Assembly: GCA_016213755.1 (NCBI GenBank)
Contig: JACQZT010000289.1
Coordinates: forward strand, 1 to 64,000
Length of the DNA stretch: 64,000 nt
Direction of reading: 5' to 3'
From: Acidobacteriota bacterium
GTDB taxonomy: Bacteria; Acidobacteriota; Terriglobia; Bryobacterales; Bryobacteraceae
Each line of letters opens with the position of its first letter. Position 1 is the stretch's first letter. Of the stretch, positions 9,237-23,366 are shown piece after piece. The translations under genes were made by a program, and so were the position numbers. The notes under the pieces were generated by a model that did not search any database, was not told the origin of the DNA, and saw only the letters and a list, made by a program, of their open reading frames with translations.

Positions 9237-10658
9237 CTATTGAGCGACCACCTCGACGTCTATGTTCATCAGCCGGCCAACCTTCTCGATGCGGCCGGCC
9301 TGGCGGCCCACGCCCAGGGCGAAATGGTGCGTGGGTCCGGCCTTGCTCCAGTCTTCCACGAAAGTGGCCACATCGGGGGCGAAGCGGGCTGGGGTGTTGG
9401 TGTTGCCGGTGGCGGGGATGTCGCCGGGCACGGACTCGCCTTCCGCCACCACGAACTTAAAAGCCCCGTCCGGCCGGTGCGTTAAACCGAGCAGGGTGAT
9501 GGGGCCGTTCTTCACTTTGAACTCCACCGAGATGCCCTTGCCGTACTTGCCGTGCAGCACGCTCAGGTCCCGCAGGGCGGGTTTCTCGCCGCTAATGGCG
9601 ATGTGTCCCGGCCCGTCGTGGCCCACCAGCACAAAGTCGCCCGCGAAGCTGGCGGGGTGAAGCTCGGCGAAAGAGCCGCCGGCGCCCAGGCGGTCCATCA
9701 CCAGCATGGCGATGCAATTCTTGATGTCGCCCTCGCCGGCGATGGGAACGCCCCGCCCGGTCAGCAGCGAGTTGCCCACGATCATGGCCGGGACGATGCG
9801 CTGGAACTCGTTGTCGTCGAGGCCGCGGTAGTAGTAGGCCAGCCCGTCCAGCCCGGCGCCGGCGACCAGCCGCTCCAGACCCACCGCCACGCGGGCCGAC
9901 CAGGCCAGCGACTCCGGCCGCACCGGACCGGCGATGGGATCGACGCCCGGCTCGGGGAACACGAAATAATCCCGGATCTGCGCCATCATCGCCTCGGTTT
10001 CCCGCTCGGTGACGCTGTCTATGAACTTCTTCAGCTCGCACATCTCGATCATTTCCATGTGCAGGCCGAAGGCCGCCTCCACCAGCCCCGGATCGGCATA
10101 CATGTCCACCATCCCCTCGAAGGCGTGGCCCAGGAACCCGATGCGGCCGTTGCGCAGAGCGTGGGCCGCTTTGGCCGCATCGACCCAATCGCGGATCTTG
10201 GCCCGCACCCGCTCGTCGCCGTGCAACATGCCGAACAGCACGCCGGCCACGGGCGTGCGCGAGCGCTGCGCGGCGAAGACCAGCTCCGGCAGGTTGGTGC
10301 AGTTATCGTGCGCCAACTGGTCGCGCATGGTGGCGGTGGCGGGATTCAGGCCCGGCGAAGGCTGGAGCCCCGCCAGCACCACCGGCGCCTTGGCTCGTTG
10401 CAGCACCGGCAGCACAGAGGCGGAGGGGATGTAAGTGGTCACGTCGCAGAAGACCAAGTCCGCCTGCCGCTGGGCGAACAGGTCTCCCGCGCGCCGGCCG
10501 GACGCGACGTCATCCACCATCCCGGCGGACACGACTTCGACATCGCCCAGCCAGGCCTCGAACTCCCGCAGGTATCCTTCGAGCTGCTCCCTCAATCCGG
10601 GGAATTGTGGCCAATAGCGGTCGAAGCCGACGGCGAAGGTTCCGATTCTGGTGCTCAT
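9237..10658 (-). CDS. L-fucose/L-arabinose isomerase family protein
   Basis: MSTRIGTFAVGFDRYWPQFPGLREQLEGYL...VVSAGMVDD; VLAGLQPSPGLN; AGEGDIKNCIAMLVMDRLGAGGSFAELHPASF. Confidence 0.78.
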   Translation of the reverse strand: MSTRIGTFAVGFDRYWPQFPGLREQLEGYLREFEAWLGDVEVVSAGMVDDVASGRRAGDLFAQRQADLVFCDVTTYIPSASVLPVLQRAKAPVVLAGLQPSPGLNPATATMRDQLAHDNCTNLPELVFAAQRSRTPVAGVLFGMLHGDERVRAKIRDWVDAAKAAHALRNGRIGFLGHAFEGMVDMYADPGLVEAAFGLHMEMIEMCELKKFIDSVTERETEAMMAQIRDYFVFPEPGVDPIAGPVRPESLAWSARVAVGLERLVAGAGLDGLAYYYRGLDDNEFQRIVPAMIVGNSLLTGRGVPIAGEGDIKNCIAMLVMDRLGAGGSFAELHPASFAGDFVLVGHDGPGHIAISGEKPALRDLSVLHGKYGKGISVEFKVKNGPITLLGLTHRPDGAFKFVVAEGESVPGDIPATGNTNTPARFAPDVATFVEDWSKAGPTHHFALGVGRQAGRIEKVGRLMNIDVEVVAQ

Positions 10659-11902
10659 CGAGCAGGTCCTCTGTCACAGAGTAAGTCGATTCTCTCCACG
10701 CGGCGGACCGTGGCCAGCAGAATCGCCAGCGCCAGCGGGTACACCGCGCCGCAAGCCACGAACGCGGGCTTGAAGCCCGCGTTTTCCACCACCCGGCCGA
10801 TGGCCAGGTTGGAGAGGAATCCGCCCAGCCCTCCGGCCGTGCCGGTCAGCCCCACCACGGTGGCGACGGCGCTGGAAGGGAACAAGTCGCTCAGCAGGGT
10901 CATGTAGTTGGTCATCCAGAAGCCGTGCGCGAACATCAGCACGCTCATCAGGGCGATCGCGTAACCGGCGTCCGGCGCCCAGACGCTGAGGGCGGAGATG
11001 GGCGTCAGGAACGCCGCCGCGGCGAGCACCGTTTTCCGCGTCCGGTCGAGCGACCAGCCCGCGCGCAGCAGCCGGCCGGAAACGGCGCCCGCGAAAATGG
11101 AAGACACGCCCAACGTCAGAAAGGGAATCCAGGTCAGCCGGCCGATGACTTCGAGCGAAGCGCCCCGTTCGCGACTCAGGTACTGGGGAATCCAGAACAT
11201 GTAGAAGTAGAAAACTGGATCAAAGAGAAACCGGGCCGCGACGACGCCCCAGAGCTGCCGCGCGCGCAGCAGGCTCCGCCATCCCGGCGCGGTCTCCCGG
11301 CTGGCGGCCGCCGCGGAGTTCGCGCGCGGCGCGCGGACCAGCGCAAACCAGGCCGCCACCCACACCGCCCCCAGGATTCCGGTCAGCAGAAACGCTCCCC
11401 GCCAGCCCGCGCGCGCCGCGATCCAGACGATGGCCGGCGGCGCCAGCACGGCGCCCATGGCCGAGCCGCCGGTGGTGGCAATGCCCATGCCCAAAGCACG
11501 CTCGCGGGGCGGAAACTCCTCCGCCACGCCTTTGGCCGCGCCCGGAAAGCAGCCGCCCTCGCCCGCGCCGAGCAGAAAGCGCAGCGCGCCCAGGTGCAGG
11601 GCGCTGGCGGCGCCGGCGTGGAGCAGACTGGCCAGGCTCCAGAAGGCCACCGTCAGTCCCATCCCCCGGCGAGTTCCCAGATAGTCGATCATCCGGCCGC
11701 CGAAAGTGAACATGACGCTGTAGCTGAGCGTGAACGCCGCCACCACGTAGGAATAGCCGACATTGTTCATTCCCAGGTCCGCGAGGATGCTGGGCGCCAG
11801 CACGGACAGCACCTGGCGGTCGAAGAAACTCAGCGCCGAGGCGAAGAACAGCAGCAGGGCCACACCGAATCGAAACTGGGTGGCCCTGGAGTTCTCTACC
11901 AC
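10655..11902 (-). CDS. MFS transporter (ACS/hexuronate-type)
   Basis: FFDRQVLSVLAPSILADLGMNNVGYSYVVAAFTLSYSVMFTFGGRMIDYLGTRRGM; ~12 TM. The GTG at 11902 overlaps the TonB receptor stop; the track ORF to 12382 is an over-extension. Confidence 0.85.
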   Translation of the reverse strand: MVENSRATQFRFGVALLLFFASALSFFDRQVLSVLAPSILADLGMNNVGYSYVVAAFTLSYSVMFTFGGRMIDYLGTRRGMGLTVAFWSLASLLHAGAASALHLGALRFLLGAGEGGCFPGAAKGVAEEFPPRERALGMGIATTGGSAMGAVLAPPAIVWIAARAGWRGAFLLTGILGAVWVAAWFALVRAPRANSAAAASRETAPGWRSLLRARQLWGVVAARFLFDPVFYFYMFWIPQYLSRERGASLEVIGRLTWIPFLTLGVSSIFAGAVSGRLLRAGWSLDRTRKTVLAAAAFLTPISALSVWAPDAGYAIALMSVLMFAHGFWMTNYMTLLSDLFPSSAVATVVGLTGTAGGLGGFLSNLAIGRVVENAGFKPAFVACGAVYPLALAILLATVRRVERIDLLCDRGPAR

Positions 11903-14900
11903 TGAAGGCGCGCGATCAACTGGATGTAGCGCGGGATGGCCATGTCCATCTTGCTGTTGCGGTTGACCACGTTGTTGATGGTGCCCACCGTGGCCGTGCT
12001 GGTGATGTTGGTGTTGGGATCGACGTAATTGGGATGGTTCAGCACGTTCGAGGCGTTGAGCTCGAGCCGCAGTTTGGCGCGCTCGCGAATGCTGAACTGC
12101 TTGGCCAGCGCGGCGTGCAGCACCTGCGTCCCGGGTCCCTTGATGACCCCCTTGGCCGAGGTGCCGAACGAGCCCGCCGCGGGCGCGGCGAAAGCGTCCA
12201 CGTCGAACCAGCGCGACGGCGCCGGGTGGGAGAGGTTGGCGTCGCGCCGGTGGTTGGGCCGCAGGGTCACGCTGGGCGCCGTGCGGCTGGTGGTGTAGCG
12301 CGTGCCGGTCGGGTCGGGGCCGGTCCACGAAGGAGTCAGGAAAAAGCCGTTCTCGGCCGCCCCGATGACGCTGAGCGACCATCCGCCCGCCAGTGCGTTC
12401 ATCCCCCGGCCGGCGCCGGCGGCGAACTTCTTCCCCTTGCCAAAGGGCAGATCGTAGATCACATTACCCGAGAGGCGGTGGGTGGGAATGTCCGGCCAGA
12501 CGGCGCGCTCGCGCTTGCGGTCGTAGGCATTCTCGGGGCTTTGGCCGTCTTCCAGGTCGCCGATGTCGCGGGCCAGTGTGTAGTAAAGCTGGTAGTGGAG
12601 ACCGCTGCTGGTGGTGCGCTTCATCTCGGCGGTCAGCGAATTGTATTGGTGGCCGGCCCCGTTGGTGAAATAGCTCACGGACGGGTACCGGGGGAAGGCC
12701 CGCGGTTTGTCGATATAGGGACGCGAGTCGGCCGCCGGCTGGTTGTAATCGTACGACCACACGCCCTGCCGGGTGTTGGTGCCGATGTAGGAGAGCCGGA
12801 ATCCGGTGTCCCAGCGCTGGTGCTCGATGGTCGCGCTGTACTGCATGCTGTAGGGAATCCGGAGACCGGGATTGATGGCCCCCGGTATGCTGACCGTCGA
12901 CGGCCCGCCGGTACCCGTGGACGGGAAAACCGCGGGCAGAATCACCGCGGGCCTGTCGGCCGGGTTGGTGAACGACGGTTCGGCGAGATTGAAGGGAACC
13001 GAAGCGCTGCTGGGGTTGCGGGCCACGATGTCGTAGTAGATGCCGAACCCGCCGCGAAACACCGTATCGTTCCCCAAGGGCCGCCAGGCCACCGCGAAGC
13101 GCGGCGCGAGGTTGTTCTTATCGGTTCGCACCAAGCTGGCGGGAAGCCCGAGGCTGGAAGCTTCCACCACGTCCACGTATCCTTTCGGCATCAGCGGGCT
13201 GGCCAGGTTCAGCGAGCCGTCCGGCACCACGACCTTGCCCGCACCGGCATCGAACATCGACAACAGGCCATGCGCTTCCGTGAATCCCGGCGCGACTTCG
13301 TAGCGCAGGCCGAGGGTCAGCGTCAGGGTTCGATTCAGCCGGAACTCGTCGGTGATGAATCCGGAGTAGCTCCAACTGACCAGGTCCTGGCGCAGCGGCG
13401 GGTAGTTGCGCGCCGCCGTCGTGGGAATGCCGATTAGGAAATCGCCGTAGGGATGGTTGGTGAACCGGTTGGAGAAGGTGTTGTTCCCGAAGAGAGAACC
13501 GGGCGTGGAACAGGTGGAGTATCCGGCCCGGCCGAAGCCGAACCCCATCTTGATGGAATGGCGGTTCCGGAACCAGCTCACGTTCTGCTGGAAGACGTGC
13601 CGGGGGCTGAAGTTGCAGGGGTTGCACTCCGCGCCGCCGGAGAGACCGGTCAAGCCGATGCCCGAGAAGCTGACGTTGTACAGCCCGGTCAGATCGGGCA
13701 AACTGGGCGCCAGACCTTGCAGTCCAAGATCCTTGACCAACTGCAAACCGTTGACCGGGCCGGCGGCCGGGGAGTTATCCGACGAATAGCCCCAGCGTGT
13801 TTCGCTCAGCAGCGTCGGACGGATAGTGTGCGTGAAGGCCACACTGGCGGCGCGCGAGAAGCGATTCCCTTTCTGCCGGCCGATGGTTGGGAAGGCGCCC
13901 ACCCACGAGTTGTTGATCCAGTCCACCCGGGTCAGACGGGCATACATGAACGACTTGTCCGAGAAGCGGTGATCGCCGCGCAGGGTGAGGGTGGGGTTGA
14001 TTTCCTTTTCCGCGAGCACCGTTTGCCGGAAGTTCTGCGAAGTAAGAAGGTTGGGATCGCCGAAGTTGGGCTGAGGGAAGAAGCGGTCCTGGACCTTGGT
14101 TGCCACCGGGTTCAGCCGGGTCTGCGGGATGATGTTCCCGGGAAAGGGCGTGTTGCCGCCAAACGGATCCTTCACCACCGTGCCGGGCAGCAGGGTCGAG
14201 AAGTCTCCCTTGCGCCAGGGCGCGGGCGCCACAGTCGGGTTGAAGAGCGAAACACCCGGGCTGCCGAAGCGCTCGAACTCGATGGTGGCGAAGAAGAAGG
14301 TCCGGTTCTTGCCGTTGTAGATCCTGGGAATCCAGACCGGACCGCCGATCGATCCGCCGGGCACGTGCTCGACGCTGCTCGTGCTGGTGGGCGAAAACGG
14401 ATTGCGGGCCAGCAAGCCGGGCGCGGCGTAGTAATTGAACGCCGAGCCGTGGATTTCGTTGGCGCCCGAGCGGGTGACCACCGACATCTGTCCCACGCCG
14501 GCAAACTCGGCCGAATTGCCGGCCGTGTCGACGCGCATCTCCTGGTAGCCCTCGGTGCGGTCGGTCAGCACCCCGTTGATGGGCCCGCCCCAGATGTTCG
14601 AGATGCTGGTTCCGTCGAAGCTGACGTCGCCCTGCTTGTTCCGGCTGCCTCCGAAACGGATGTACCACCCGCCGGAGGGTTTCGAGACCGTGGGGGACAA
14701 CTGGAAGAAGTCCCAGGATCGCCGCAGCGTCAGCGGCAGGGCGCTCATGACGGTGCGGTCCTTGATGTCGGCGATGCGCGCCGTCTCGGTTTCGATCAAG
14801 GTCGCGCCGCCTTTGACTTCCACGGCGGTTTGCACCTGCCCGACCTTCAGCTCGAGATCCACGCGGCGCAGGTCGCGGCCGGCCACCCGAATCTCCGTCA

Positions 14901-15180
14901 CCACGACTTCCTGAAAGCCGGAAATCGCGGCCCGCAGATCGTACACGCCCTCGCGGATGTTGGCCAGGGTGTATTGCCCGACATCGTTTGAGACCGCGCT
15001 GTAGCGGTAGTTGGTCCCCTGGTGGGTGATCTCGACTTTCACGCCGGGAACCAGCGCGCCGTTCGGGTCGGTCACCGCGCCGGTGATGGTTGCGAAGGTG
15101 CTCTGCCCGGACAGCGTGCACGCTCCGAGAAGAGCAAGGATGAGTGCGAACAGGAGAAGACGGGAAACGAAGACTCGCAC
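11896..15180 (-). CDS. TonB-dependent receptor, Oar-like, with N-terminal carboxypeptidase-regulatory-like domain
   Basis: GQSTFATITGAVTDPNGALVPGVKVEITHQGTNYRYSAVSNDVGQYTLANIREGVYDL; VKDRFFPQ..., C-terminal beta-strands ending RYIQLIARLQW. Confidence 0.9.
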   Translation of the reverse strand: MRVFVSRLLLFALILALLGACTLSGQSTFATITGAVTDPNGALVPGVKVEITHQGTNYRYSAVSNDVGQYTLANIREGVYDLRAAISGFQEVVVTEIRVAGRDLRRVDLELKVGQVQTAVEVKGGATLIETETARIADIKDRTVMSALPLTLRRSWDFFQLSPTVSKPSGGWYIRFGGSRNKQGDVSFDGTSISNIWGGPINGVLTDRTEGYQEMRVDTAGNSAEFAGVGQMSVVTRSGANEIHGSAFNYYAAPGLLARNPFSPTSTSSVEHVPGGSIGGPVWIPRIYNGKNRTFFFATIEFERFGSPGVSLFNPTVAPAPWRKGDFSTLLPGTVVKDPFGGNTPFPGNIIPQTRLNPVATKVQDRFFPQPNFGDPNLLTSQNFRQTVLAEKEINPTLTLRGDHRFSDKSFMYARLTRVDWINNSWVGAFPTIGRQKGNRFSRAASVAFTHTIRPTLLSETRWGYSSDNSPAAGPVNGLQLVKDLGLQGLAPSLPDLTGLYNVSFSGIGLTGLSGGAECNPCNFSPRHVFQQNVSWFRNRHSIKMGFGFGRAGYSTCSTPGSLFGNNTFSNRFTNHPYGDFLIGIPTTAARNYPPLRQDLVSWSYSGFITDEFRLNRTLTLTLGLRYEVAPGFTEAHGLLSMFDAGAGKVVVPDGSLNLASPLMPKGYVDVVEASSLGLPASLVRTDKNNLAPRFAVAWRPLGNDTVFRGGFGIYYDIVARNPSSASVPFNLAEPSFTNPADRPAVILPAVFPSTGTGGPSTVSIPGAINPGLRIPYSMQYSATIEHQRWDTGFRLSYIGTNTRQGVWSYDYNQPAADSRPYIDKPRAFPRYPSVSYFTNGAGHQYNSLTAEMKRTTSSGLHYQLYYTLARDIGDLEDGQSPENAYDRKRERAVWPDIPTHRLSGNVIYDLPFGKGKKFAAGAGRGMNALAGGWSLSVIGAAENGFFLTPSWTGPDPTGTRYTTSRTAPSVTLRPNHRRDANLSHPAPSRWFDVDAFAAPAAGSFGTSAKGVIKGPGTQVLHAALAKQFSIRERAKLRLELNASNVLNHPNYVDPNTNITSTATVGTINNVVNRNSKMDMAIPRYIQLIARLQW

Positions 15181-15266
15181 GGCGCCTCCTTAGCGATTCG
15201 ACAAGATCATATCTCAAACACGCGTTCTCTTGACACGCGGCCGGCAATCCGGGCAGCGTAAGAAGG

Positions 15267-19837
<4,571 letters not shown>

Positions 19838-19853
19838 TTATCCCATCGAAACA

Positions 19854-19924
19854 GCAAAACCGGGGACAGTAACTCAAAGACCTATTTCGAAATTGGTTTT
19901 TGAGTGTACTGTCCCCGGTTTTGC
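19854..19924. repeat. 71-bp near-perfect palindrome, REP-like element
   Basis: gcaaaaccggggacagtaactcaaa ... tttgagtgtactgtccccggttttgc: ~25-bp arms with a single bulge and a palindromic centre TTTCGAAA; sits between lemA and thiC. Confidence 0.85.
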
Positions 19925-19928
19925 GGGT

Positions 19929-20495
19929 TTAGAATTTTACCTGCGGGACCTGGCGCGATCCGGCGTCGGTGCGGAAGTAGGCGTCGTTGCGCTGGAAGCT
20001 GAACAGCCCCGCCGCGAGGTTGTTGGGGAACAGCTCGATGGTGGTGTTGTAGTGCTGCACCGTCTCGTTGTACTTGCGGCGCTCGACCGCGATGCGGTTC
20101 TCGGTTCCAGCCAGCTCGTCCTGCAAGCGCAGGAAGTTCTCGTTGGACTTTATATTGGGGTAGTTCTCCACCACCACCAGCAGACGGGCCAGCGCGCTAT
20201 CCAGTTGGCCGTTGGCCTGGATCTTTTCCTGCGGCGTGCGCGCGCCCACCAGGGCGGCGCGCGCGGTGGTCACCGAATCGATGACGCTCTTTTCCTGGGC
20301 CGCGAAGCCCTTGACCGTGGAGACCAGGTTGGGAATCAGGTCCGCGCGGCGCTGCAACGAGACATCCACCTGCGCCCAGGCCCCGTTGATGGCCTCGCGC
20401 TGCACCACCAGGTCGTTGCGGATGCCCACCAGCTTGCCTCCGAACAGCAGTCCGATCAGCAGCAGAACGCCCAAAACTATCAAAACGATCTTCAT
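19929..20495 (-). CDS. lemA: LemA family protein
   Basis: LVGIRNDLVVQREAINGAWAQVDVSLQRRADLIPNLVSTVKGFAAQEKSVIDSVTTARAALVGA...ELAGTENRIAVERRKYNETVQHYNTTIELFPNNLAA. Confidence 0.96.
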   Translation of the reverse strand: MKIVLIVLGVLLLIGLLFGGKLVGIRNDLVVQREAINGAWAQVDVSLQRRADLIPNLVSTVKGFAAQEKSVIDSVTTARAALVGARTPQEKIQANGQLDSALARLLVVVENYPNIKSNENFLRLQDELAGTENRIAVERRKYNETVQHYNTTIELFPNNLAAGLFSFQRNDAYFRTDAGSRQVPQVKF

Positions 20496-20502
20496 CCTGT
20501 CC

Positions 20503-21213
20503 TCACTTTTCGAGGCGGTCGACGGCGGCGACCACCACCTGAATCTCTTTCAGATACTGCCCGAACAACTGCCGCGGATCGGCGTCGCGCGGTTTGACTT
20601 TTTGCTCCCGCACATCCAGCAGCGCGTGGAACGGCGCCGGCCCGACGCCGAACCGGACGGCCACGGCATCCACGATGCGGCGCTTCTCGTACACCGCGTC
20701 GGCTCCGGCCAGCACCAGGGCGTGCCGGAACAGCACACAGAAGGTCGACAGCGAATCGGTCATCAGGCGCAGCAGCAGGCCGCTATCGGAAAGCAGGGCG
20801 CCGGCCTTCTGGCGCAGGCGCAGCAGCTTGGCGCGCAATTCGTGCTCCACCTGGGCGCGATAGAACCGGTCGTCGATGACCAGACCGGCGACCACGTCGG
20901 CGCCGGCGAGAACGCGCCGCCGCGCCTGCATGTCGTGGAACTCGATGGGAAAGCAGTCGGTGGAGCGCTGGACCTCGTCCGCGCTCATCAGCAGCGGCGC
21001 GGGATTGCCCTTCTCGCGCCACCAACGGAAGACCGGCTCGCTTTCGCCAATCTCGCGCGGCGTGAGTTGCTTCAGCACGCAGAAAACGTTGATATCCGAG
21101 AAGCGGCCGTGGTGGTCTCCCACCGCCGCCGAACCGTAAAGAATGACCGAAACCAAGCGGTCCGCGTAGGTTTTCGCCATCCGGTCGGCCAGTTCCTTGA
21201 GTATTCGTTCCAT
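20503..21213 (-). CDS. Nucleotidyltransferase-domain protein
   Basis: MERILKELADRMAKTYADRLVSVILYGSAAVGDHHGRFSDINVFCVLKQLT: GS-x10-D-x-N/D-like pol-beta NTase motif, helical C-terminus. Confidence 0.78.
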   Translation of the reverse strand: MERILKELADRMAKTYADRLVSVILYGSAAVGDHHGRFSDINVFCVLKQLTPREIGESEPVFRWWREKGNPAPLLMSADEVQRSTDCFPIEFHDMQARRRVLAGADVVAGLVIDDRFYRAQVEHELRAKLLRLRQKAGALLSDSGLLLRLMTDSLSTFCVLFRHALVLAGADAVYEKRRIVDAVAVRFGVGPAPFHALLDVREQKVKPRDADPRQLFGQYLKEIQVVVAAVDRLEK

Positions 21214-21216
21214 AGC

Positions 21217-21993
21217 CTACCAGTCGCTGGACGCGCCTCCTCCGCCCGAGTCGCCTCCGCCAAAGCCGCCGAAACCGTCGCCGGAATCGTAGCCGCCGAA
21301 ACCGCCCCGGCCCTGGCCGCCGAAAGAGCGTCCCATCAGGTTCCCCAGAATCATACCCATCAGAAAACCGCCGCCCCCACCGCCGCCGCGGGACTGCATC
21401 AGCAGCCACAGCAGGAGGCCCGCGCCGCCCAGGAGCAAGGGCCAGGGAATCTGGGTCGAGAGCGGGCGCTGGCGCGTGGCGGGCGCCGCCGCGCGGATCT
21501 GGACCCCCTTGGCCTGGGCAATCCGCTCGCCGATGGCGCGCGCGGCCAGCGCCAGCGCGTCGCCGTAGTGCCGCTCCCGCAAGGCCGGACGCATCTCCCG
21601 CAGCAGACCTCCCGCGGAGCCGTCCGGAAGGATCGGCTCCAGCCCGTAGCCGACTTCCAGCTTGCTGCGCCGGTCGTTGATCACCAGCAGCAGAAGAACG
21701 CCCTCGTTCTTGCCCTTGGCGCCCACGCCCCATTTGCGGTACAGGAGGTTGGCCACGTCCTCGATGGGTTCGCCCTCGAGCGTCGGCAGCGTGACCAGGG
21801 CGATCTGCGCGCCGGTGGAGCGCTCGACCTGGGCGCAGTAGCGCTCCAGCGCCGCCCGCGCGCCGGGTTCGACCACCGAGCTGAAATCGCTCACGTACCC
21901 CTGCGGTTTCAGCGCGCCGAAATCGACCGCCAGCGCCGCCGCCGCGGCCAGTGCCACCAGGAGCGCAACTCGCGCGAGGGGTCTCATCGCCAC
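21217..21993 (-). CDS. TPM domain (YgcG/DUF477-like) membrane protein with Gly-rich tail
   Basis: GYVSDFSSVVEPGARAALERYCAQVERSTGAQIALVTLPTLEGEPIEDVANLLYRKWGVGAKGKNEGVLLLLVINDRRSKLEVGYGLEPILPDGSAG; tail GGFGGYDSGDGFGGFGGGDSGGGGASSDW. Confidence 0.93.
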   Translation of the reverse strand: MAMRPLARVALLVALAAAAALAVDFGALKPQGYVSDFSSVVEPGARAALERYCAQVERSTGAQIALVTLPTLEGEPIEDVANLLYRKWGVGAKGKNEGVLLLLVINDRRSKLEVGYGLEPILPDGSAGGLLREMRPALRERHYGDALALAARAIGERIAQAKGVQIRAAAPATRQRPLSTQIPWPLLLGGAGLLLWLLMQSRGGGGGGGFLMGMILGNLMGRSFGGQGRGGFGGYDSGDGFGGFGGGDSGGGGASSDW

Positions 21994-22006
21994 TGTCTCC
22001 AGTGTA

Positions 22007-23290
22007 CTAGCAAGCCAGCTCGGTGCGAGTGAACTTGTGCCCGTTCAGCTTGCCCAGCACGGTCACGGCAATCTGGCGGGAGTCGAAGAAGGCGCGCGCC
22101 ACGTCGCGGACTTCCTCCGCGGTGACCCGCTCGACGCTATCGAGCAGATCGTCGAGGCTGAAGAAGCGTCCAAAGAAGAGTTCCTGGCGGGCCAGGTTGG
22201 CCATGCGGCTGGAGGTGGATTCCAGGCCCAGCATCAGGGAGCCTTTGAGGTGGTCCTTGGCGCGGCGCAGTTCCTCGTCCGGAATGGGCTCGCATTTCAG
22301 GCTGCTGAATTCCTGAAGAACCGCGGAAACCACTTTGGGCGCCGACTCCGCCGAAGTGCCCGCATAGACCATCAGCGCGCCGCTGTCGCGGTAGAGGTTG
22401 AGCTCGGAAAAAACCGAGTAGGCCAGGCCCTGGCGTTCGCGGATGTTCTGGAACAGGCGCGAACTCATGCCGCCGCCCAGCATCGTGTTCAGAACGTAGC
22501 AGACGAAGCGCTTTTCGTGCGGCAGGGGATAGCAGGGGACGCCCAGGCACAGGTGCGTCTGTTCGAGAGCTTTCTTGCCGCGCGTCACCAGGCGGGCGTG
22601 CGTTTCGGGCTGCACGGGCGCCGGCAGGGGCGCCGCCGTGGCCAGCGGCTCGAAACGCTCCCGGGCCAGATCGACAATCTGCCGGTGGGACAGGTTCCCG
22701 GCCGCCGTGAGCAGAATGTTGGCGGGGACGTAGATGCGCCCGTAGTAGCTGTCGATCATCTGGCGATTGAACGACCCGATGGTTTCGCGCGTTCCCAGGA
22801 TGGGCTGGCCCAGCGGATGGCCTTTCCAGAAGTTCGAGCAGAAGATCTCGTGGACCAGGTACTCCGGGTTGTCCGTCTCCATCTTCAGCTCTTCGAGGAT
22901 GACGCCCTTTTCTTTCTCGATGTCCTCCTCGCGGAAAGCCGGGTTCAGCACCAGGTCCGAGAGAATGTCGAAAGCCCGCGGCAGGTGCTCGTCCAGAACC
23001 TTTGTGTTGTAACCGACCAGTTCCTTGGAAGTGAACGCGTCGAGGTTGCCGCCGATGGAATCCACCGCGCGCGCCAGGTCTTCGGCCGAGCGCTGCCGCG
23101 TCCCTTTGAACAGCATGTGCTCGATGAAGTGCGAAATGCCGTTTTCGGGCGGAGACTCGAGCCGCGAACCCGAGCGGATCCACACCCCTACCGATACCGA
23201 CCGCACGTGCGACATAGGCTCGGTAATCAGGCACACACCATTGTCGAAAACGGTGGTTTCGATCGTTCGGACATCCTGGGCGATGGGCAC
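22007..23290 (-). CDS. M16 family metallopeptidase (processing peptidase-like)
   Basis: [33 protein letters not shown] (HxxEH zinc motif), [21 protein letters not shown] start. Confidence 0.95.
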   Translation of the reverse strand: MPIAQDVRTIETTVFDNGVCLITEPMSHVRSVSVGVWIRSGSRLESPPENGISHFIEHMLFKGTRQRSAEDLARAVDSIGGNLDAFTSKELVGYNTKVLDEHLPRAFDILSDLVLNPAFREEDIEKEKGVILEELKMETDNPEYLVHEIFCSNFWKGHPLGQPILGTRETIGSFNRQMIDSYYGRIYVPANILLTAAGNLSHRQIVDLARERFEPLATAAPLPAPVQPETHARLVTRGKKALEQTHLCLGVPCYPLPHEKRFVCYVLNTMLGGGMSSRLFQNIRERQGLAYSVFSELNLYRDSGALMVYAGTSAESAPKVVSAVLQEFSSLKCEPIPDEELRRAKDHLKGSLMLGLESTSSRMANLARQELFFGRFFSLDDLLDSVERVTAEEVRDVARAFFDSRQIAVTVLGKLNGHKFTRTELAC

Positions 23291-23366
23291 GGTTCTGAGC
23301 TGCTCTCTATATCCATTTTACCGCAGCGGGAGGGTCGGCACGAGGGCCGTGCTAAACTTGAAAAAG

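Noticed and set aside
11903-12382. N-terminal extension of the MFS ORF
   Set aside because: Arg-rich nonsense translation inside the TonB receptor gene; the MFS protein starts at GTG 11902.
15230-15260. TTGACA box upstream of the GH106-like gene
   Set aside because: No acceptable -10 at 16-18 bp spacing, so not called as a promoter.
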